Below, piece after piece: positions 37,188 through 47,478 of a stretch of 58,045 nucleotides of DNA. The DNA is from Borrelia parkeri (GTDB lineage Bacteria > Spirochaetota > Spirochaetia > Borreliales > Borreliaceae): positions 1 to 58,045 of the forward strand of contig NZ_CP073162.1 of assembly GCF_023035815.1 (NCBI RefSeq). Direction: 5' to 3'. Below the pieces are notes generated by a model, which saw only the letters and a program-made list of their open reading frames with translations, was not told the DNA's origin and did no database searches. Position numbers and translations under genes: made by a program. The first letter of the stretch is position 1, and each line of letters starts with the position of its first letter.

Positions 37188-38069
37188 TTATGAAGAGATA
37201 TCAATTAGCAACCTATCAGCATTAAAATTTAGATCGAGAATTTCATTTGCTTCAATTTTAATATTCTCATTTTGCTTGAATTCGCTTGTATTAATATCAG
37301 TAATTTTTACGTCCAGGTTATCTTTTATGGCAACAGAAACATCAATGCAATGAACACCTTTAATTTCATTAACAGGAGCGAAGAAATCTTGATATTCAAA
37401 ACTTATTCCCATATCTGTGTAGTTATTATTTTTAATTCGAGTATAAATTTCTCTAATTTTAAAGTCAATGTTCAAGTATATATGATTCTCAAGATTGACT
37501 TTGTATTTACTCTTAAGATATGCGTATTTGCGTTTTCCAATTGATACTTTGTAATCAATTTTTTGATTTTGGCTATTAATTCCATCTATGAGAATATCGC
37601 CTTCAAAAACAGTACCAACAGGACATGTAAGATAAAGTGTCTCCCAAATTAATGCTTTAAGATTGGAGTCTGTAATTTGACTCTTCTCTTTATTCATCAT
37701 CGAGTCATCTAATATTAGGTAAATACTAGCCTTACCAGCTGTGCTTTTAATATTGACATTTCTAATTCCATTAAGATTTAGTAATGCACTTTTTATAGCA
37801 TCATAGGTAGTACTTTTAATGCTTATATGTTTTTGTATCTCCTTCCAATAAGGAGAATCTGGTTTAAGAAGAGAAAATAATTTGTTAACCTCACCTATTA
37901 GTTCATATTCTTTTATTGCAAGTGAGTTTGCAATTATATTGTAAATGGATGTAGGGTCATTATTAATTATAATTCCATACGTGTCTCTTAAATATTCACG
38001 TTTGGTATTAATTATTTGTTGGATATCCTGTTTTAAAGTTCCAAAGTCAGGATCAAAGAGAATACTCAT
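37188..38069 (-). CDS. DUF276 baseplate J-like protein (unit 2)
   Basis: Identical 293-residue protein to 7438-8319, coupled by ATGA to the gp25-like gene. Confidence 0.75.
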   Translation of the reverse strand: MSILFDPDFGTLKQDIQQIINTKREYLRDTYGIIINNDPTSIYNIIANSLAIKEYELIGEVNKLFSLLKPDSPYWKEIQKHISIKSTTYDAIKSALLNLNGIRNVNIKSTAGKASIYLILDDSMMNKEKSQITDSNLKALIWETLYLTCPVGTVFEGDILIDGINSQNQKIDYKVSIGKRKYAYLKSKYKVNLENHIYLNIDFKIREIYTRIKNNNYTDMGISFEYQDFFAPVNEIKGVHCIDVSVAIKDNLDVKITDINTSEFKQNENIKIEANEILDLNFNADRLLIDISS

Positions 38070-38398
38070 ATTTTAATCTCCATATTCAAAGTGTCGTTTG
38101 CAAATTCAAATGTAATGTTTAATTTTTTATTTATAATAGTTGTTTCAATGTTTATAGCATCAATCCTTAGGTCTTGTATGATATTTGAAAGGTAAGTTTT
38201 AATTTGTGTTAAAGAGCTTGTCTTAGCAAATCTTGCTGCAAGATCATAGTCAAATCCCCAATGAGGAGCATTTTTAATACTACCCTTTGGAGTTTTAAGG
38301 AAAATAAATAAACGTTGCTTTTGTTCATTTATTCCATTAGTTAATGCTAAGTCTTGTTTAAAGACAGAATTAAATTGATTGTCAATCTGTAAATCCAA
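38066..38398 (-). CDS. gp25-like baseplate wedge protein (unit 2)
   Basis: Identical to 8316-8648; TTG start with GAGGG upstream. Confidence 0.65.
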   Translation of the reverse strand: MDLQIDNQFNSVFKQDLALTNGINEQKQRLFIFLKTPKGSIKNAPHWGFDYDLAARFAKTSSLTQIKTYLSNIIQDLRIDAINIETTIINKKLNITFEFANDTLNMEIKI

Positions 38399-38445
38399 TT
38401 TTTAACCCTCAAGGTAGCAAGTATATTGCTTAATTTAACAAAAAC

Positions 38446-38988
38446 CTATTTAAGTAACATATTTATTTTACTTGTAATCTTTGTAAGATTACTATAAAAA
38501 CTAGGTTCAACTACTGATTGTCCAGTAACCCTTAAATTGTATAGACAAGATACAATCTCTTCCAGCACTGCTCTTAGACTTGTATTATTAGCTTTAATGT
38601 CTATGGGATTTTGTATGTCAATTGTAAAGTCATTAACTTTGATAGTAGCATTTTGCATATTAATAGGCCTTAGAATATAGAAATAGTTTTTATCAAAATA
38701 ATTATCATCATCCTCATTAAAAAGGTTAATACTACTTTGAAGAAGGATAACACTCTCACCTTCTTTAAGAGTAAAGTGCATATTTGATATATTGCGTGTT
38801 TTAATCTCTAAATCTGTCTCTCCAGAGAGTAAAACGACACCTTCTTGTGTAGAGGAGTTAAAAGATTTAATTATTCCTAGCTTAGAGATAAAAATATTTC
38901 TGTAAGTCCATAGTTTTATCTCTTCTTGTGTTAGTGCTGAACCTTTCATTTGGCTGTTCATTCTGTATATTTCATAATTCAAGTTCAT
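38446..38988 (-). CDS. DUF777 baseplate/spike protein (unit 2)
   Basis: Identical 180-residue protein to 8696-9238. Confidence 0.65.
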   Translation of the reverse strand: MNLNYEIYRMNSQMKGSALTQEEIKLWTYRNIFISKLGIIKSFNSSTQEGVVLLSGETDLEIKTRNISNMHFTLKEGESVILLQSSINLFNEDDDNYFDKNYFYILRPINMQNATIKVNDFTIDIQNPIDIKANNTSLRAVLEEIVSCLYNLRVTGQSVVEPSFYSNLTKITSKINMLLK

Positions 38989-38991
38989 AAG

Positions 38992-39966
38992 TTATCGAGC
39001 TTCTCCTTTGATATTTAAATAATTAGAGTCATCATAAAGCTTCAAGGTAAGTGAGCACTCACCAGTATTGCTTAAAGCAGCACTAGTCTCTATAATGCTA
39101 CTCTTAACTTCACTCCCCAGCGAATCTAGAAATTTGACCCTATCACCAACTTTTAGTTTGTGTGTATACATAATCTTGGCATTCCAATATATAAGTCTTA
39201 TATTGCGGGTACTTCCAATAGCAATCTCTTGTTGCGGGATAAAGTGAAGACCAAAATCTTCAAGAAAGATATAATTTGTATCTTTAGCTTCAGGTGTGGC
39301 GTTAGTAAAGATATAATTACACTCAACATGAGTGTGCCTGAGAGCTGATTCTTTAATAAGTTGTCTGTGATCTTTAGGTGCAATATCTGTCCTAACACTT
39401 TGAACATACTTTTTAGTTATCTTTTCAATAAACTCAAGAGGAGTATTTGCACAAAAACTTTCAGTTATAATTTTTGTTCTATCAGCATAACTCATATTGA
39501 TTATATGTCTATTAGGAAATGCTATAGAGATGGCATTCTCTACACTCATGCCTTGAAATTGATTTATGTCAAGTTTGCTATTGAAGTAATTACTTTTTGT
39601 TGCCAAATGAACTTCAAGATCAACACTAAAATCACCACTATCATAATCAGTACTCATAGGAACACCTAAATACCCTGACATAATAAAATCATAATCTCTA
39701 GAGTCTGCGAATTTTTTATAAAATATCTTTACAATATCTCCTTCATTTACATTACGAGTAAAATCAAGAGATAAGTTCCAAAGACTTAGCTTGCTTCTCT
39801 TTGCACACACATAATTATTGCTTGAGTAAATATCAGATATTGATATGTCAATGTGTATACCGTCTTCAGTTTTAATTATGATTTTAGGTTTTTCTTCTGA
39901 TGTGCTAGTTTGACTTATGTTATAAAATTCGATTTTAAAGTCGTATTTGATAAGCCTTTCTTCCAT
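38992..39966 (-). CDS. DUF693 probable baseplate hub (unit 2)
   Basis: Identical to 9242-10216; the start is chosen by the same AAGGAT site. Confidence 0.65.
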   Translation of the reverse strand: MEERLIKYDFKIEFYNISQTSTSEEKPKIIIKTEDGIHIDISISDIYSSNNYVCAKRSKLSLWNLSLDFTRNVNEGDIVKIFYKKFADSRDYDFIMSGYLGVPMSTDYDSGDFSVDLEVHLATKSNYFNSKLDINQFQGMSVENAISIAFPNRHIINMSYADRTKIITESFCANTPLEFIEKITKKYVQSVRTDIAPKDHRQLIKESALRHTHVECNYIFTNATPEAKDTNYIFLEDFGLHFIPQQEIAIGSTRNIRLIYWNAKIMYTHKLKVGDRVKFLDSLGSEVKSSIIETSAALSNTGECSLTLKLYDDSNYLNIKGEAR

Positions 39967-39970
39967 TTCC

Positions 39971-40606
39971 TTATCCTTTATATACATTAAATGTTTTAAG
40001 AACTTCTAATGTGAGACTAATTTCAACCTCATCAAGGTATACTGTGTCTTTAAGGGTAAGAGATGTAATTGCAACTATGCTTCTAAACCCTAGAGTTGGG
40101 CTGTAGAGGCTAAATGGTACACTCTCTTCAACTCTGTTAACCAGTTGTTGTTTTGCTAAATTACTAGTATGAGGAAAAATTAACTTTCCAAAAGCCGTAT
40201 TAGTTGAAAAATTAAGCAGTTCCTTATAAGCACTAGTTAATACAGCATTATTTAGTGTGATAACTTCGCCAGTAAAAGTTGGATTGTAGCTTACATATTC
40301 AGCTTTACGTGTGTAATAGTCAATTACAGGATGTTTTGAACATGTTGTGGTGTAAGTTGTGCTAATTAGTTCACTTTTAGGTAAAATGAAGAACCCTTGA
40401 GGGACATATCCAAGTCCTTTAAAGTCCATCCTTGGACATAAACTTAAGAAATTATATGCCATAAACACGGTAGAGATTTCATTGAATGTTTCTTTAAGGA
40501 TATTTGTTATTTGTGATGGTGTAAGATTTAAAGGGTCTAGGGTTGCCTTTAGGGGTGCTGTGTCTTTGTATTTATAAGTAAAATCAGTTGTAAATTGTGA
40601 TATCAT
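39971..40606 (-). CDS. DUF792 tail protein (unit 2)
   Basis: Identical 211-residue protein to 10221-10856, following the tape measure. Confidence 0.65.
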   Translation of the reverse strand: MISQFTTDFTYKYKDTAPLKATLDPLNLTPSQITNILKETFNEISTVFMAYNFLSLCPRMDFKGLGYVPQGFFILPKSELISTTYTTTCSKHPVIDYYTRKAEYVSYNPTFTGEVITLNNAVLTSAYKELLNFSTNTAFGKLIFPHTSNLAKQQLVNRVEESVPFSLYSPTLGFRSIVAITSLTLKDTVYLDEVEISLTLEVLKTFNVYKG

Positions 40607-40610
40607 ATAT

Positions 40611-41948
40611 TTACCTTGGTGTTTTTATACTTGCGTCTGTTTCTAATTTTGCTTCAGTATCAGTACTTAAGAGTGGTGAATGACTTTTATCTGTTGCAGG
40701 TTCGCTGCCAAATACCAATCTGTATATTTTACTAGGCAGTATTAATTTTAAAGTTCTCTTGCCAAGTTTTATAAGCCATTCGTTAATGTCACCGAAAAAA
40801 CTTTTAAACCCGTCTATTAAGGGGTTAATAACATGTGTTTGAAAATTAAACGTTAAAGCCCAATCGAGTATTTTGTTTAAAGAAGTAACTAACGGTTCTA
40901 ATACCTTGGCAGTAAGTTTTGAACCTGTGTCATTAAGCTTTTCTAAGCTACTTTTAGCCTCTTCTGTCGAGCTTGAGTAAGTAGGAAATTTAAGTGAGTT
41001 CCAATCGTTAATTACTTCCTTTAGTTTATGACTTCTGTAATCAAGGGCCTGGCCTGGTGCTAGTATGTCATATTCCATTGCGGCTCGTTCATTATATTTA
41101 CCAGTAAACTCTTTAAATGAGCTCATAATGTCATAGAGAGGACCGCTTTTACCTTGCAAGAATTCTACTACTGCTGCAATAGCCGAGTTAGTATCATCAA
41201 CAACCCCAGTAGATTTAAGCTTTGCAGCAAATTCTACTGCCTTTTTAAGATTATTGTCATTGTTTTGACCTAAAAATTCGAGTTCTTTTCTAATTATCCC
41301 AGCCAAGTTTAGGAAATCTTCTCTCTCTAAATCCCTTTCAAAACCGGAAAATCCTTTAAGCATGTGACTTAATGATTTCTTCTCACCTGTTGTAAATACT
41401 TTTGAAGTAATTGCATGTGTTTTACTTAATTTTGCATTTTCTTCTAAAGATTTCTTAGCATAACTAAATATTCCCGAAGCACCACTACTAACAGCATTTC
41501 CAAGAGCAGTCCCAGCAGCGATTTTTAAAATACTAGCGCCTTTAAGAATACTACTTTGAACGGTTTTGTTAAGTGTTGTTGCTTTGTGCCCCCCACGTTT
41601 CAAATCTTCATATTCTAGTCGTCTTCGCTCTTTAGTTGACATTAAGGAATGCTTGAATGCTTTTCGCCTAGCGTCTTCAAATGTGTATCCAAGCTTAATG
41701 AGTTTTTTAGTCTTAGTAAGTCTAAACTTTTCTACACTTTCCCTTAAACGTTCATATTTTTTTTGTTTGGCTAGTTCACGTTTCTTCTCATATAAATTGT
41801 GTTTTAATATATCCCTAGTACTCTTTAGATGTGATCGCTTAGGTTTAATTAAACGTTCTAGTTTGGCTATATCTTGTTCTAAAGATTTGCGAGTTAATGC
41901 GTGATCAAGTACACCTTTAAATTTAATTGTAAATTTTGTATCATTCAT
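40611..41948 (-). CDS. DUF759 tape measure-like protein (unit 2)
   Basis: Identical 445-residue protein to 10861-12198: charged coiled coil, Ala/Gly hydrophobic segment, helical C-terminus. Confidence 0.75.
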   Translation of the reverse strand: MNDTKFTIKFKGVLDHALTRKSLEQDIAKLERLIKPKRSHLKSTRDILKHNLYEKKRELAKQKKYERLRESVEKFRLTKTKKLIKLGYTFEDARRKAFKHSLMSTKERRRLEYEDLKRGGHKATTLNKTVQSSILKGASILKIAAGTALGNAVSSGASGIFSYAKKSLEENAKLSKTHAITSKVFTTGEKKSLSHMLKGFSGFERDLEREDFLNLAGIIRKELEFLGQNNDNNLKKAVEFAAKLKSTGVVDDTNSAIAAVVEFLQGKSGPLYDIMSSFKEFTGKYNERAAMEYDILAPGQALDYRSHKLKEVINDWNSLKFPTYSSSTEEAKSSLEKLNDTGSKLTAKVLEPLVTSLNKILDWALTFNFQTHVINPLIDGFKSFFGDINEWLIKLGKRTLKLILPSKIYRLVFGSEPATDKSHSPLLSTDTEAKLETDASIKTPR

Positions 41949-42181
41949 AATACACCTTTACTAAGGAACATTTCAAATATTTGCTTTTCAAGTTTAAGTT
42001 CAGATATTTTGTTAACTTCCATTAAATCTTTATAATTTAGTGTTTTTACGTCATTTAAAGTGCAAACACCCATGATAATTGGAAAGAAATATTTGTTTTG
42101 TTTTATCTCTTCAAGTAGCTTAAAATATTCAAGCTTAGTTTCATGTAATACTTGTATATATTCATTACTACTGCTTTTCAT
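41945..42181 (-). CDS. DUF1322 small protein (unit 2)
   Basis: Identical 78-residue protein to 12195-12431, overlapping the tape measure by ATGA. Confidence 0.65.
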   Translation of the reverse strand: MKSSSNEYIQVLHETKLEYFKLLEEIKQNKYFFPIIMGVCTLNDVKTLNYKDLMEVNKISELKLEKQIFEMFLSKGVL

Positions 42182-42197
42182 AAGTTTTAAATACCTT

Positions 42198-42620
42198 CTA
42201 TATTTTGATATTTTGTATTATCTCTTCATAATTCCAACTATCATCAATGTAATCAAATTGTATAAAGCCACTAGTATTATTTAGATAATGACTTAAGTAA
42301 ACTAAATTTGGTCTCTTAAAGTCAGGATCTGATTTGAATGTATCAAACTGAATTGAGTAAAGTATGGCTTGAAGATATTCTTTATAGTAAGTAATGTACT
42401 CTCTATTTTCATTTAAAATAAAGTAAAATTCATCTAAAAAGCCAGGTTTAATCATTAAATTGGTAATTTCGCTTAAATATTTAATTTCATTTAGTTTATG
42501 TATGCCTTCACTTTGTGAAAATCCTAATATAGAGTCCCACTTGTAGACAGGAAGTACTCTTACTTCAAATGTATGTGTTTTGTCTTTAGTTAAAATATTC
42601 ATTTTGTAACGTGTAATCAC
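42198..42620 (-). CDS. DUF1473 protein (unit 2)
   Basis: Identical 140-residue protein to 12448-12870; GTG start after AAGGAGG. Confidence 0.7.
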   Translation of the reverse strand: MITRYKMNILTKDKTHTFEVRVLPVYKWDSILGFSQSEGIHKLNEIKYLSEITNLMIKPGFLDEFYFILNENREYITYYKEYLQAILYSIQFDTFKSDPDFKRPNLVYLSHYLNNTSGFIQFDYIDDSWNYEEIIQNIKI

Positions 42621-42642
42621 AAATCCTCCTTAATTATTAAAT

Positions 42643-43062
42643 TTAATTATCAACTGTGCATCCAACTGCTCTTATCTCAAAAGTAACCTTTTCAGCCTCA
42701 GCAGAGTAGCTTCTTGAAGGTTCTTCTGCAAAAAATGCAGAGTTAGATATGATTTTGATGTCTTCCAAGTCATTGAATACTAAATCTAACATTCTTTCAT
42801 TTTTACTTTTGGACATGTTATAGAATTGGTCTTTTGAAAGCTTTGTTAGCAGTTTGTAATCATAAGTTCCAATTGAAACCTCAATATTGAATATAAAAAC
42901 AATGGTTCTAGGGTCTCTAAAGCTAACTATGGGAAACCCTCTATCTTCACTGCTAGCTACCGCTCTTGTTGTAGGTTCACTTGTAAGTTCTAACTTACCG
43001 CTTTGAATCTCATGCCCGCCAATTGAAAAAACTATGTTTCTTAAATCATAACATTGTGTCAT
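42643..43062 (-). CDS. DUF1463 probable tail tube (unit 2)
   Basis: Identical 139-residue protein to 12893-13312, following the sheath gene. Confidence 0.7.
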   Translation of the reverse strand: MTQCYDLRNIVFSIGGHEIQSGKLELTSEPTTRAVASSEDRGFPIVSFRDPRTIVFIFNIEVSIGTYDYKLLTKLSKDQFYNMSKSKNERMLDLVFNDLEDIKIISNSAFFAEEPSRSYSAEAEKVTFEIRAVGCTVDN

Positions 43063-43065
43063 TGT

Positions 43066-44193
43066 TTAAGTCTCCTTTAAGCTATTTAGATAATTTTGTA
43101 TATCTTGTGCTGTAATGTTTAAAAGAACGGCGTTCATAGAGTGGTTATAAGTAATCTCTACGGATAATAAAAGCTTTAGCTGAGGTGTTGATGATACTTG
43201 AATCTTAAGCTTAGAGTACGCAACAATTAGACCTCCATCAATGAAACGTTTAAGCATACATTCAATAGCTGCACTGTAAGCATTATCTCGCTCTCCTGAG
43301 AGTTGCAGTTTTGATAATTTACTATTTTGTCTACCATTAAAATTCCATACTCTAATAAGCTCTGATGTAAATTCATATTTGATATAATGGTAAGTGAAGA
43401 GTTCATCAATAGGAGTGCCTGAAAGAGTTACTCCTTCTTTGAAAGCTTTAACACCATCAAGACCAGTTTCATTAAGAAGTGAGTAGAAGTTAATATTTGC
43501 CCCTCTAAGTTTAGAAATTGTATCATCATCAGTAATAGGCTCCATGCCGCTAAGTTTGAGTCCATAAGGATTAGCAGCTTGAAATATACTAGCTTCATGT
43601 AAGTATTTAGATATAAACCGCAAATGAAGGTTCTCATCACCTTTAGAGTGGATAACAATAATTTTTTCTTTAGAGTTACTACCATTTTTAAATAGTTCTT
43701 TGATTTCAGATTCTTTAGTTGCAAATACGAAAAAGTGCTTATCGTCTTTAAAATGTGTATAATCATCCTTGTAAATAGTAAGTCCATCACCACCATCACT
43801 GTTACTTGCATAGGTGTTTATAAGTACAATAAATGTATATCTATTATCTCTAAGCTCTGTCTTAATTGCCTTTGCTTCAGTGCCTTCTTTATATATAAGT
43901 AGTTTAACTGATTTAAGTCCAGCATCACCTGAAGAAAAGAATGCTTGTATTGCGCTCTTTAAGTACTCCTTTTCCTTACCAAATTCATCCTCTCCATTAC
44001 TACCTTCTTTCTCAAGTGCATCAATCTGTCTCTCAAAGTTATTTATATTTAAGTTTAATATTTTTACCTTGGGTGTTGTGGTGTTAACTTTAATTTTGGC
44101 ACATTTGTAAACAAGTAAAGGCGCGTAGTAATTTACATAATTTATATCTAATCTAGAATGTGCCAAATTCACACTAATTGTATCTTGCGGCAT
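43066..44193 (-). CDS. DUF787 probable tail sheath (unit 2)
   Basis: Identical 375-residue protein to 13316-14443. Confidence 0.7.
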   Translation of the reverse strand: MPQDTISVNLAHSRLDINYVNYYAPLLVYKCAKIKVNTTTPKVKILNLNINNFERQIDALEKEGSNGEDEFGKEKEYLKSAIQAFFSSGDAGLKSVKLLIYKEGTEAKAIKTELRDNRYTFIVLINTYASNSDGGDGLTIYKDDYTHFKDDKHFFVFATKESEIKELFKNGSNSKEKIIVIHSKGDENLHLRFISKYLHEASIFQAANPYGLKLSGMEPITDDDTISKLRGANINFYSLLNETGLDGVKAFKEGVTLSGTPIDELFTYHYIKYEFTSELIRVWNFNGRQNSKLSKLQLSGERDNAYSAAIECMLKRFIDGGLIVAYSKLKIQVSSTPQLKLLLSVEITYNHSMNAVLLNITAQDIQNYLNSLKET

Positions 44194-44742
44194 TCACTTC
44201 TCCTCCCTAATTAGTTGTTCTATTACTTGTACATTAGCTTTAAAAGCTTGACTGCAACAATATGCAGCGTTGCTATAATTAGAATCAATTTTAACAAGTC
44301 CACTGTTTTGCATATTTGTTGTAGGGTAAATATATAAGTTGACCCTAATTGAGTATTTATCATCTTCTTCTTGTTCTAGTGTTAACTTACAAGTATTCTC
44401 GTAAATAAAATCGCTAAGTAGACTATAAATTTGAAACATGGTGTAATAAGCATCCTTGTCTTTAGAGTTTATAACCTGACTTAAAATGAATATTTGAAAA
44501 TGCAAACTAAACTCATTTACATTTTTGTAAAATGCACCAGCTCTTGAGCCTAACGTTAGATCGTCCATATTTTCAAATTTAATTGCAATAATGTTTTCAC
44601 ATTGAATAGTGTATTTAGACATGTATGGATGATTGTATGTATTAATTAAATCTAACTTTATCTCTAATTTAGAGATACGTTCTTTAAAAATTTTAAAATA
44701 AGAGATTAAGCTTTTGTGTATGTTCTGTGTACTTAATATCAC
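44194..44742 (-). CDS. DUF764 tail completion-like protein (unit 2)
   Basis: Identical 182-residue protein to 14444-14992; GTG start in a GTGA overlap. Confidence 0.65.
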   Translation of the reverse strand: MILSTQNIHKSLISYFKIFKERISKLEIKLDLINTYNHPYMSKYTIQCENIIAIKFENMDDLTLGSRAGAFYKNVNEFSLHFQIFILSQVINSKDKDAYYTMFQIYSLLSDFIYENTCKLTLEQEEDDKYSIRVNLYIYPTTNMQNSGLVKIDSNYSNAAYCCSQAFKANVQVIEQLIREEK

Positions 44743-45107
44743 TCATTTATCCTATAGCTAATAGAATTTATCATCTCCCCAGTATCAACCAGAGCAACTT
44801 CTGGATGAGGAGAACCTTTATCTCTCTTAGAAGCAATTGTCTTACTAGAGAGTGATGGTTTTACCTTACCGGATATGACATAATTTGTGTAATAAGTAAT
44901 AAATGCTTCTGCTATAGCTTGCATTCCTTTCTTTGGACTTTGAAGAAAACATGCCTTTATATAAGGTGTATTTATATACTCTCTAAATTTATAATTATCA
45001 GCAACAGCATAAAGATGTGACCTTAAAGGCAATTTGCTACTACCCATCTCATGAAGACTTGCAATTTTAGCATTTCGTTTATCAAACCAACCAATCTCTA
45101 CTTCCAT
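44739..45107 (-). CDS. HK97 gp10-like protein (unit 2)
   Basis: Identical 122-residue protein to 14989-15357, with the LVDTGEMINSISYRI ending. Confidence 0.65.
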   Translation of the reverse strand: MEVEIGWFDKRNAKIASLHEMGSSKLPLRSHLYAVADNYKFREYINTPYIKACFLQSPKKGMQAIAEAFITYYTNYVISGKVKPSLSSKTIASKRDKGSPHPEVALVDTGEMINSISYRINE

Positions 45108-45475
45108 TCTACTTCCTTCAAAATCATAGTAAGATAGCCAACACTAGAGTCGATACTTAGAATTTCATAAAATGTACTTTCATCTGAAATTCTATCTTTA
45201 AGTTCAAAATCCAAATTGGACGTAGTATAAAGTTTGTGAAGTGATTTTATATCATAAAGATTAATTTCAGGAACGCTTGCAAGCGTGTCAGCTTTTATAC
45301 TAAAGAGTACTCCCTTAAACTCACTTGAGTTATTCTTATTGAAAGTTATATCATGCGAGGCTAAATTCTCCAGGTAAGCATAGGTTCCTTTATAAAGTTT
45401 TAAAGTCTCTTCATTCTTAAAATAAGAGATTACTCTTGATGCTAACTTTGAAAGTCTATCTCTAATGCTACTCAT
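45098..45475 (-). CDS. DUF1506 connector-like protein (unit 2)
   Basis: Identical to 15348-15725; ATG at a TGATG coupling junction. Confidence 0.65.
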   Translation of the reverse strand: MSSIRDRLSKLASRVISYFKNEETLKLYKGTYAYLENLASHDITFNKNNSSEFKGVLFSIKADTLASVPEINLYDIKSLHKLYTTSNLDFELKDRISDESTFYEILSIDSSVGYLTMILKEVEWK

Positions 45476-45870
45476 CACCTTATAAATCCTAAACAACAAG
45501 AGGGTATGTTTGTTTGGCTTTTTAGAGAACTAAGTAAAGATTCAAACTGTCTACAAAAACTTAAAGTAGTATTAGTCTCATTACTAGCAGGGTGATATGA
45601 AATTTCAAGTTCATTTAGCTTTTCATTTTTGATCCTCTCAAGACCAAATTCACGTATCATCCCTGCTTGACTTAGCCTGCAGCCTATATAGTAACAAAGC
45701 AATAGTATCAGATGGGAGGAGCTAATCACACGAGCATTAATTCCTTTAGTTATTATTATCATTTCAAGTAGTTCTGTGTAAGTTTCAAACTGTGTAAATG
45801 ATAATATTTCTTCATTTAAGTTAAGTAAACTTAAGACTTTACTATGAAGTGTTTGAAGCTCTCCTGACAT
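45475..45870 (-). CDS. Head-tail connector-like protein, DUF3890-like (unit 2)
   Basis: Identical 131-residue protein to 15725-16120. Confidence 0.6.
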   Translation of the reverse strand: MSGELQTLHSKVLSLLNLNEEILSFTQFETYTELLEMIIITKGINARVISSSHLILLLCYYIGCRLSQAGMIREFGLERIKNEKLNELEISYHPASNETNTTLSFCRQFESLLSSLKSQTNIPSCCLGFIR

Positions 45871-45893
45871 ATCTACTCCTCTCCTACTAATAA

Positions 45894-46871
45894 TTAACTT
45901 TGCTTAATATCAACTCTCAAAATAGTATTGTCTGTTGCTAAGAGCCCACCAAGTACAAAATCAAGGTATGAATGTGCAATATCAGTTGAGTCCTTATCAA
46001 TTTGTCTATTTAGAATTGGTAACGTATATCTACTTAGTTTTAACTTTAGTAATTTTGGACTCATTGGATAAATGAGTATCTGGTTTTTTAGTAAATGACT
46101 TGTCTGTATATATACTTCTCTTCTATTATTAACAGCCTTTATGGTCTTAATAAGGAAATCTTCCCATGAAACAGTTGAAGAATAAACATTAGATGATGAG
46201 GACGTACTTGGTATTGCATATGGTTCAACAAGTTTCAAACTTGTTAATGGGTCAACTAATACCACCATAGGTGTTGAGAATTCTTTTCCTAGCTCTAATT
46301 TTGCAAGTCCTGACTTTATTTTTTCAAAGATCTTATCCATTTTATCTTTATTAGAAGCCTCAACTTCTTCTTTAACTTGATTTGGCATATTAAGTAGCCC
46401 GTACATATTAGGAAGTAATACTTGTTGACTCCTACCATCTTTTTTTACTGTGACAGTACCGGTTAAAATAAAATGATCGATAATCTTGATAATCTCATCA
46501 CTTGTAAGCTTAAATGCTTCTCTAAAGGGAAGCAAACTGTTATTTGGATTTCCAATATATCCGTTATGGGTATAAAAGTTCTCTTCATATTGATTTATAT
46601 GTCTAAACTTATACTGTAACTTTAGGTAATTAAGCATTATAGTTTCTGAACGAAATCCCATAGTTGAGATAACATTAACTTCATCTATTAATGCTGTAGG
46701 ATTTTTATTTGCAAACGCATCCCATTTGATACTTTTCACAAAACCAGTTTTAAGATTGATGTATTCAAACTGTTCATCTGCTAACCATTTGTAAAATTCT
46801 GGTGTACTTACATCATTAATAACACTTGCAATTTCTTTTGAATAATATTCCAAATCAAATAAATCTGACAT
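45894..46871 (-). CDS. Probable major capsid protein (unit 2)
   Basis: Identical 325-residue protein to 16144-17121, same strong ribosome site. Confidence 0.65.
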   Translation of the reverse strand: MSDLFDLEYYSKEIASVINDVSTPEFYKWLADEQFEYINLKTGFVKSIKWDAFANKNPTALIDEVNVISTMGFRSETIMLNYLKLQYKFRHINQYEENFYTHNGYIGNPNNSLLPFREAFKLTSDEIIKIIDHFILTGTVTVKKDGRSQQVLLPNMYGLLNMPNQVKEEVEASNKDKMDKIFEKIKSGLAKLELGKEFSTPMVVLVDPLTSLKLVEPYAIPSTSSSSNVYSSTVSWEDFLIKTIKAVNNRREVYIQTSHLLKNQILIYPMSPKLLKLKLSRYTLPILNRQIDKDSTDIAHSYLDFVLGGLLATDNTILRVDIKQS

Positions 46872-46880
46872 AAAATCTCC

Positions 46881-47444
46881 TTAATTTAAAGCCTTATTTC
46901 CATAAGTTACTACACTTACTATGTAAACGTCACTTGACAACTGAATCGAATCTGATGTAGCTATAGCATTGACATTGGTAGATCCACTAGCCTTTTCAAG
47001 CTCACCATTTGAATTAAATTTAAGCTTATCTTTTTCCTTAATAGAATTATCTTTAGCAACAAGATACCCTTCAAAATATTCTGTAATTGGTACTACTGTT
47101 GCCCTTTGTGTAAAATCATCTATGTTAACACATATACCGTATAAATCATCACCACCCCCAGGTTCAACATGTGGTTCATAGTGTGGCTGGCCTTGGGTAA
47201 AAGGATTTACAACAAGTTTTACACCTCGTTTATATGGATAACCTTTAGTTGGATGATTCTCTAATCTAGTCTTGCTGCTTGTTGCAGTTCCACCAGAATT
47301 ACTAAAATGCAAATTCTTATCTCTAAAATCAGTATTGTTACTAAAAGTAGCTGAATAATTGCTAGGATTCTTCATAAGTCCTTTCAACTTATCTCTTTTA
47401 GTTTCATAGTCCTTGACTAATTGTGTGATATTATTAGATGACAA
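46881..47444 (-). CDS. DUF228 third paralogue (unit 2)
   Basis: Identical to 17131-17694; TTG start after AGGAGG. Confidence 0.7.
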   Translation of the reverse strand: MSSNNITQLVKDYETKRDKLKGLMKNPSNYSATFSNNTDFRDKNLHFSNSGGTATSSKTRLENHPTKGYPYKRGVKLVVNPFTQGQPHYEPHVEPGGGDDLYGICVNIDDFTQRATVVPITEYFEGYLVAKDNSIKEKDKLKFNSNGELEKASGSTNVNAIATSDSIQLSSDVYIVSVVTYGNKALN

Positions 47445-47478
47445 TATTTAACCTCCTATTTTGATAATTAAAAATTCT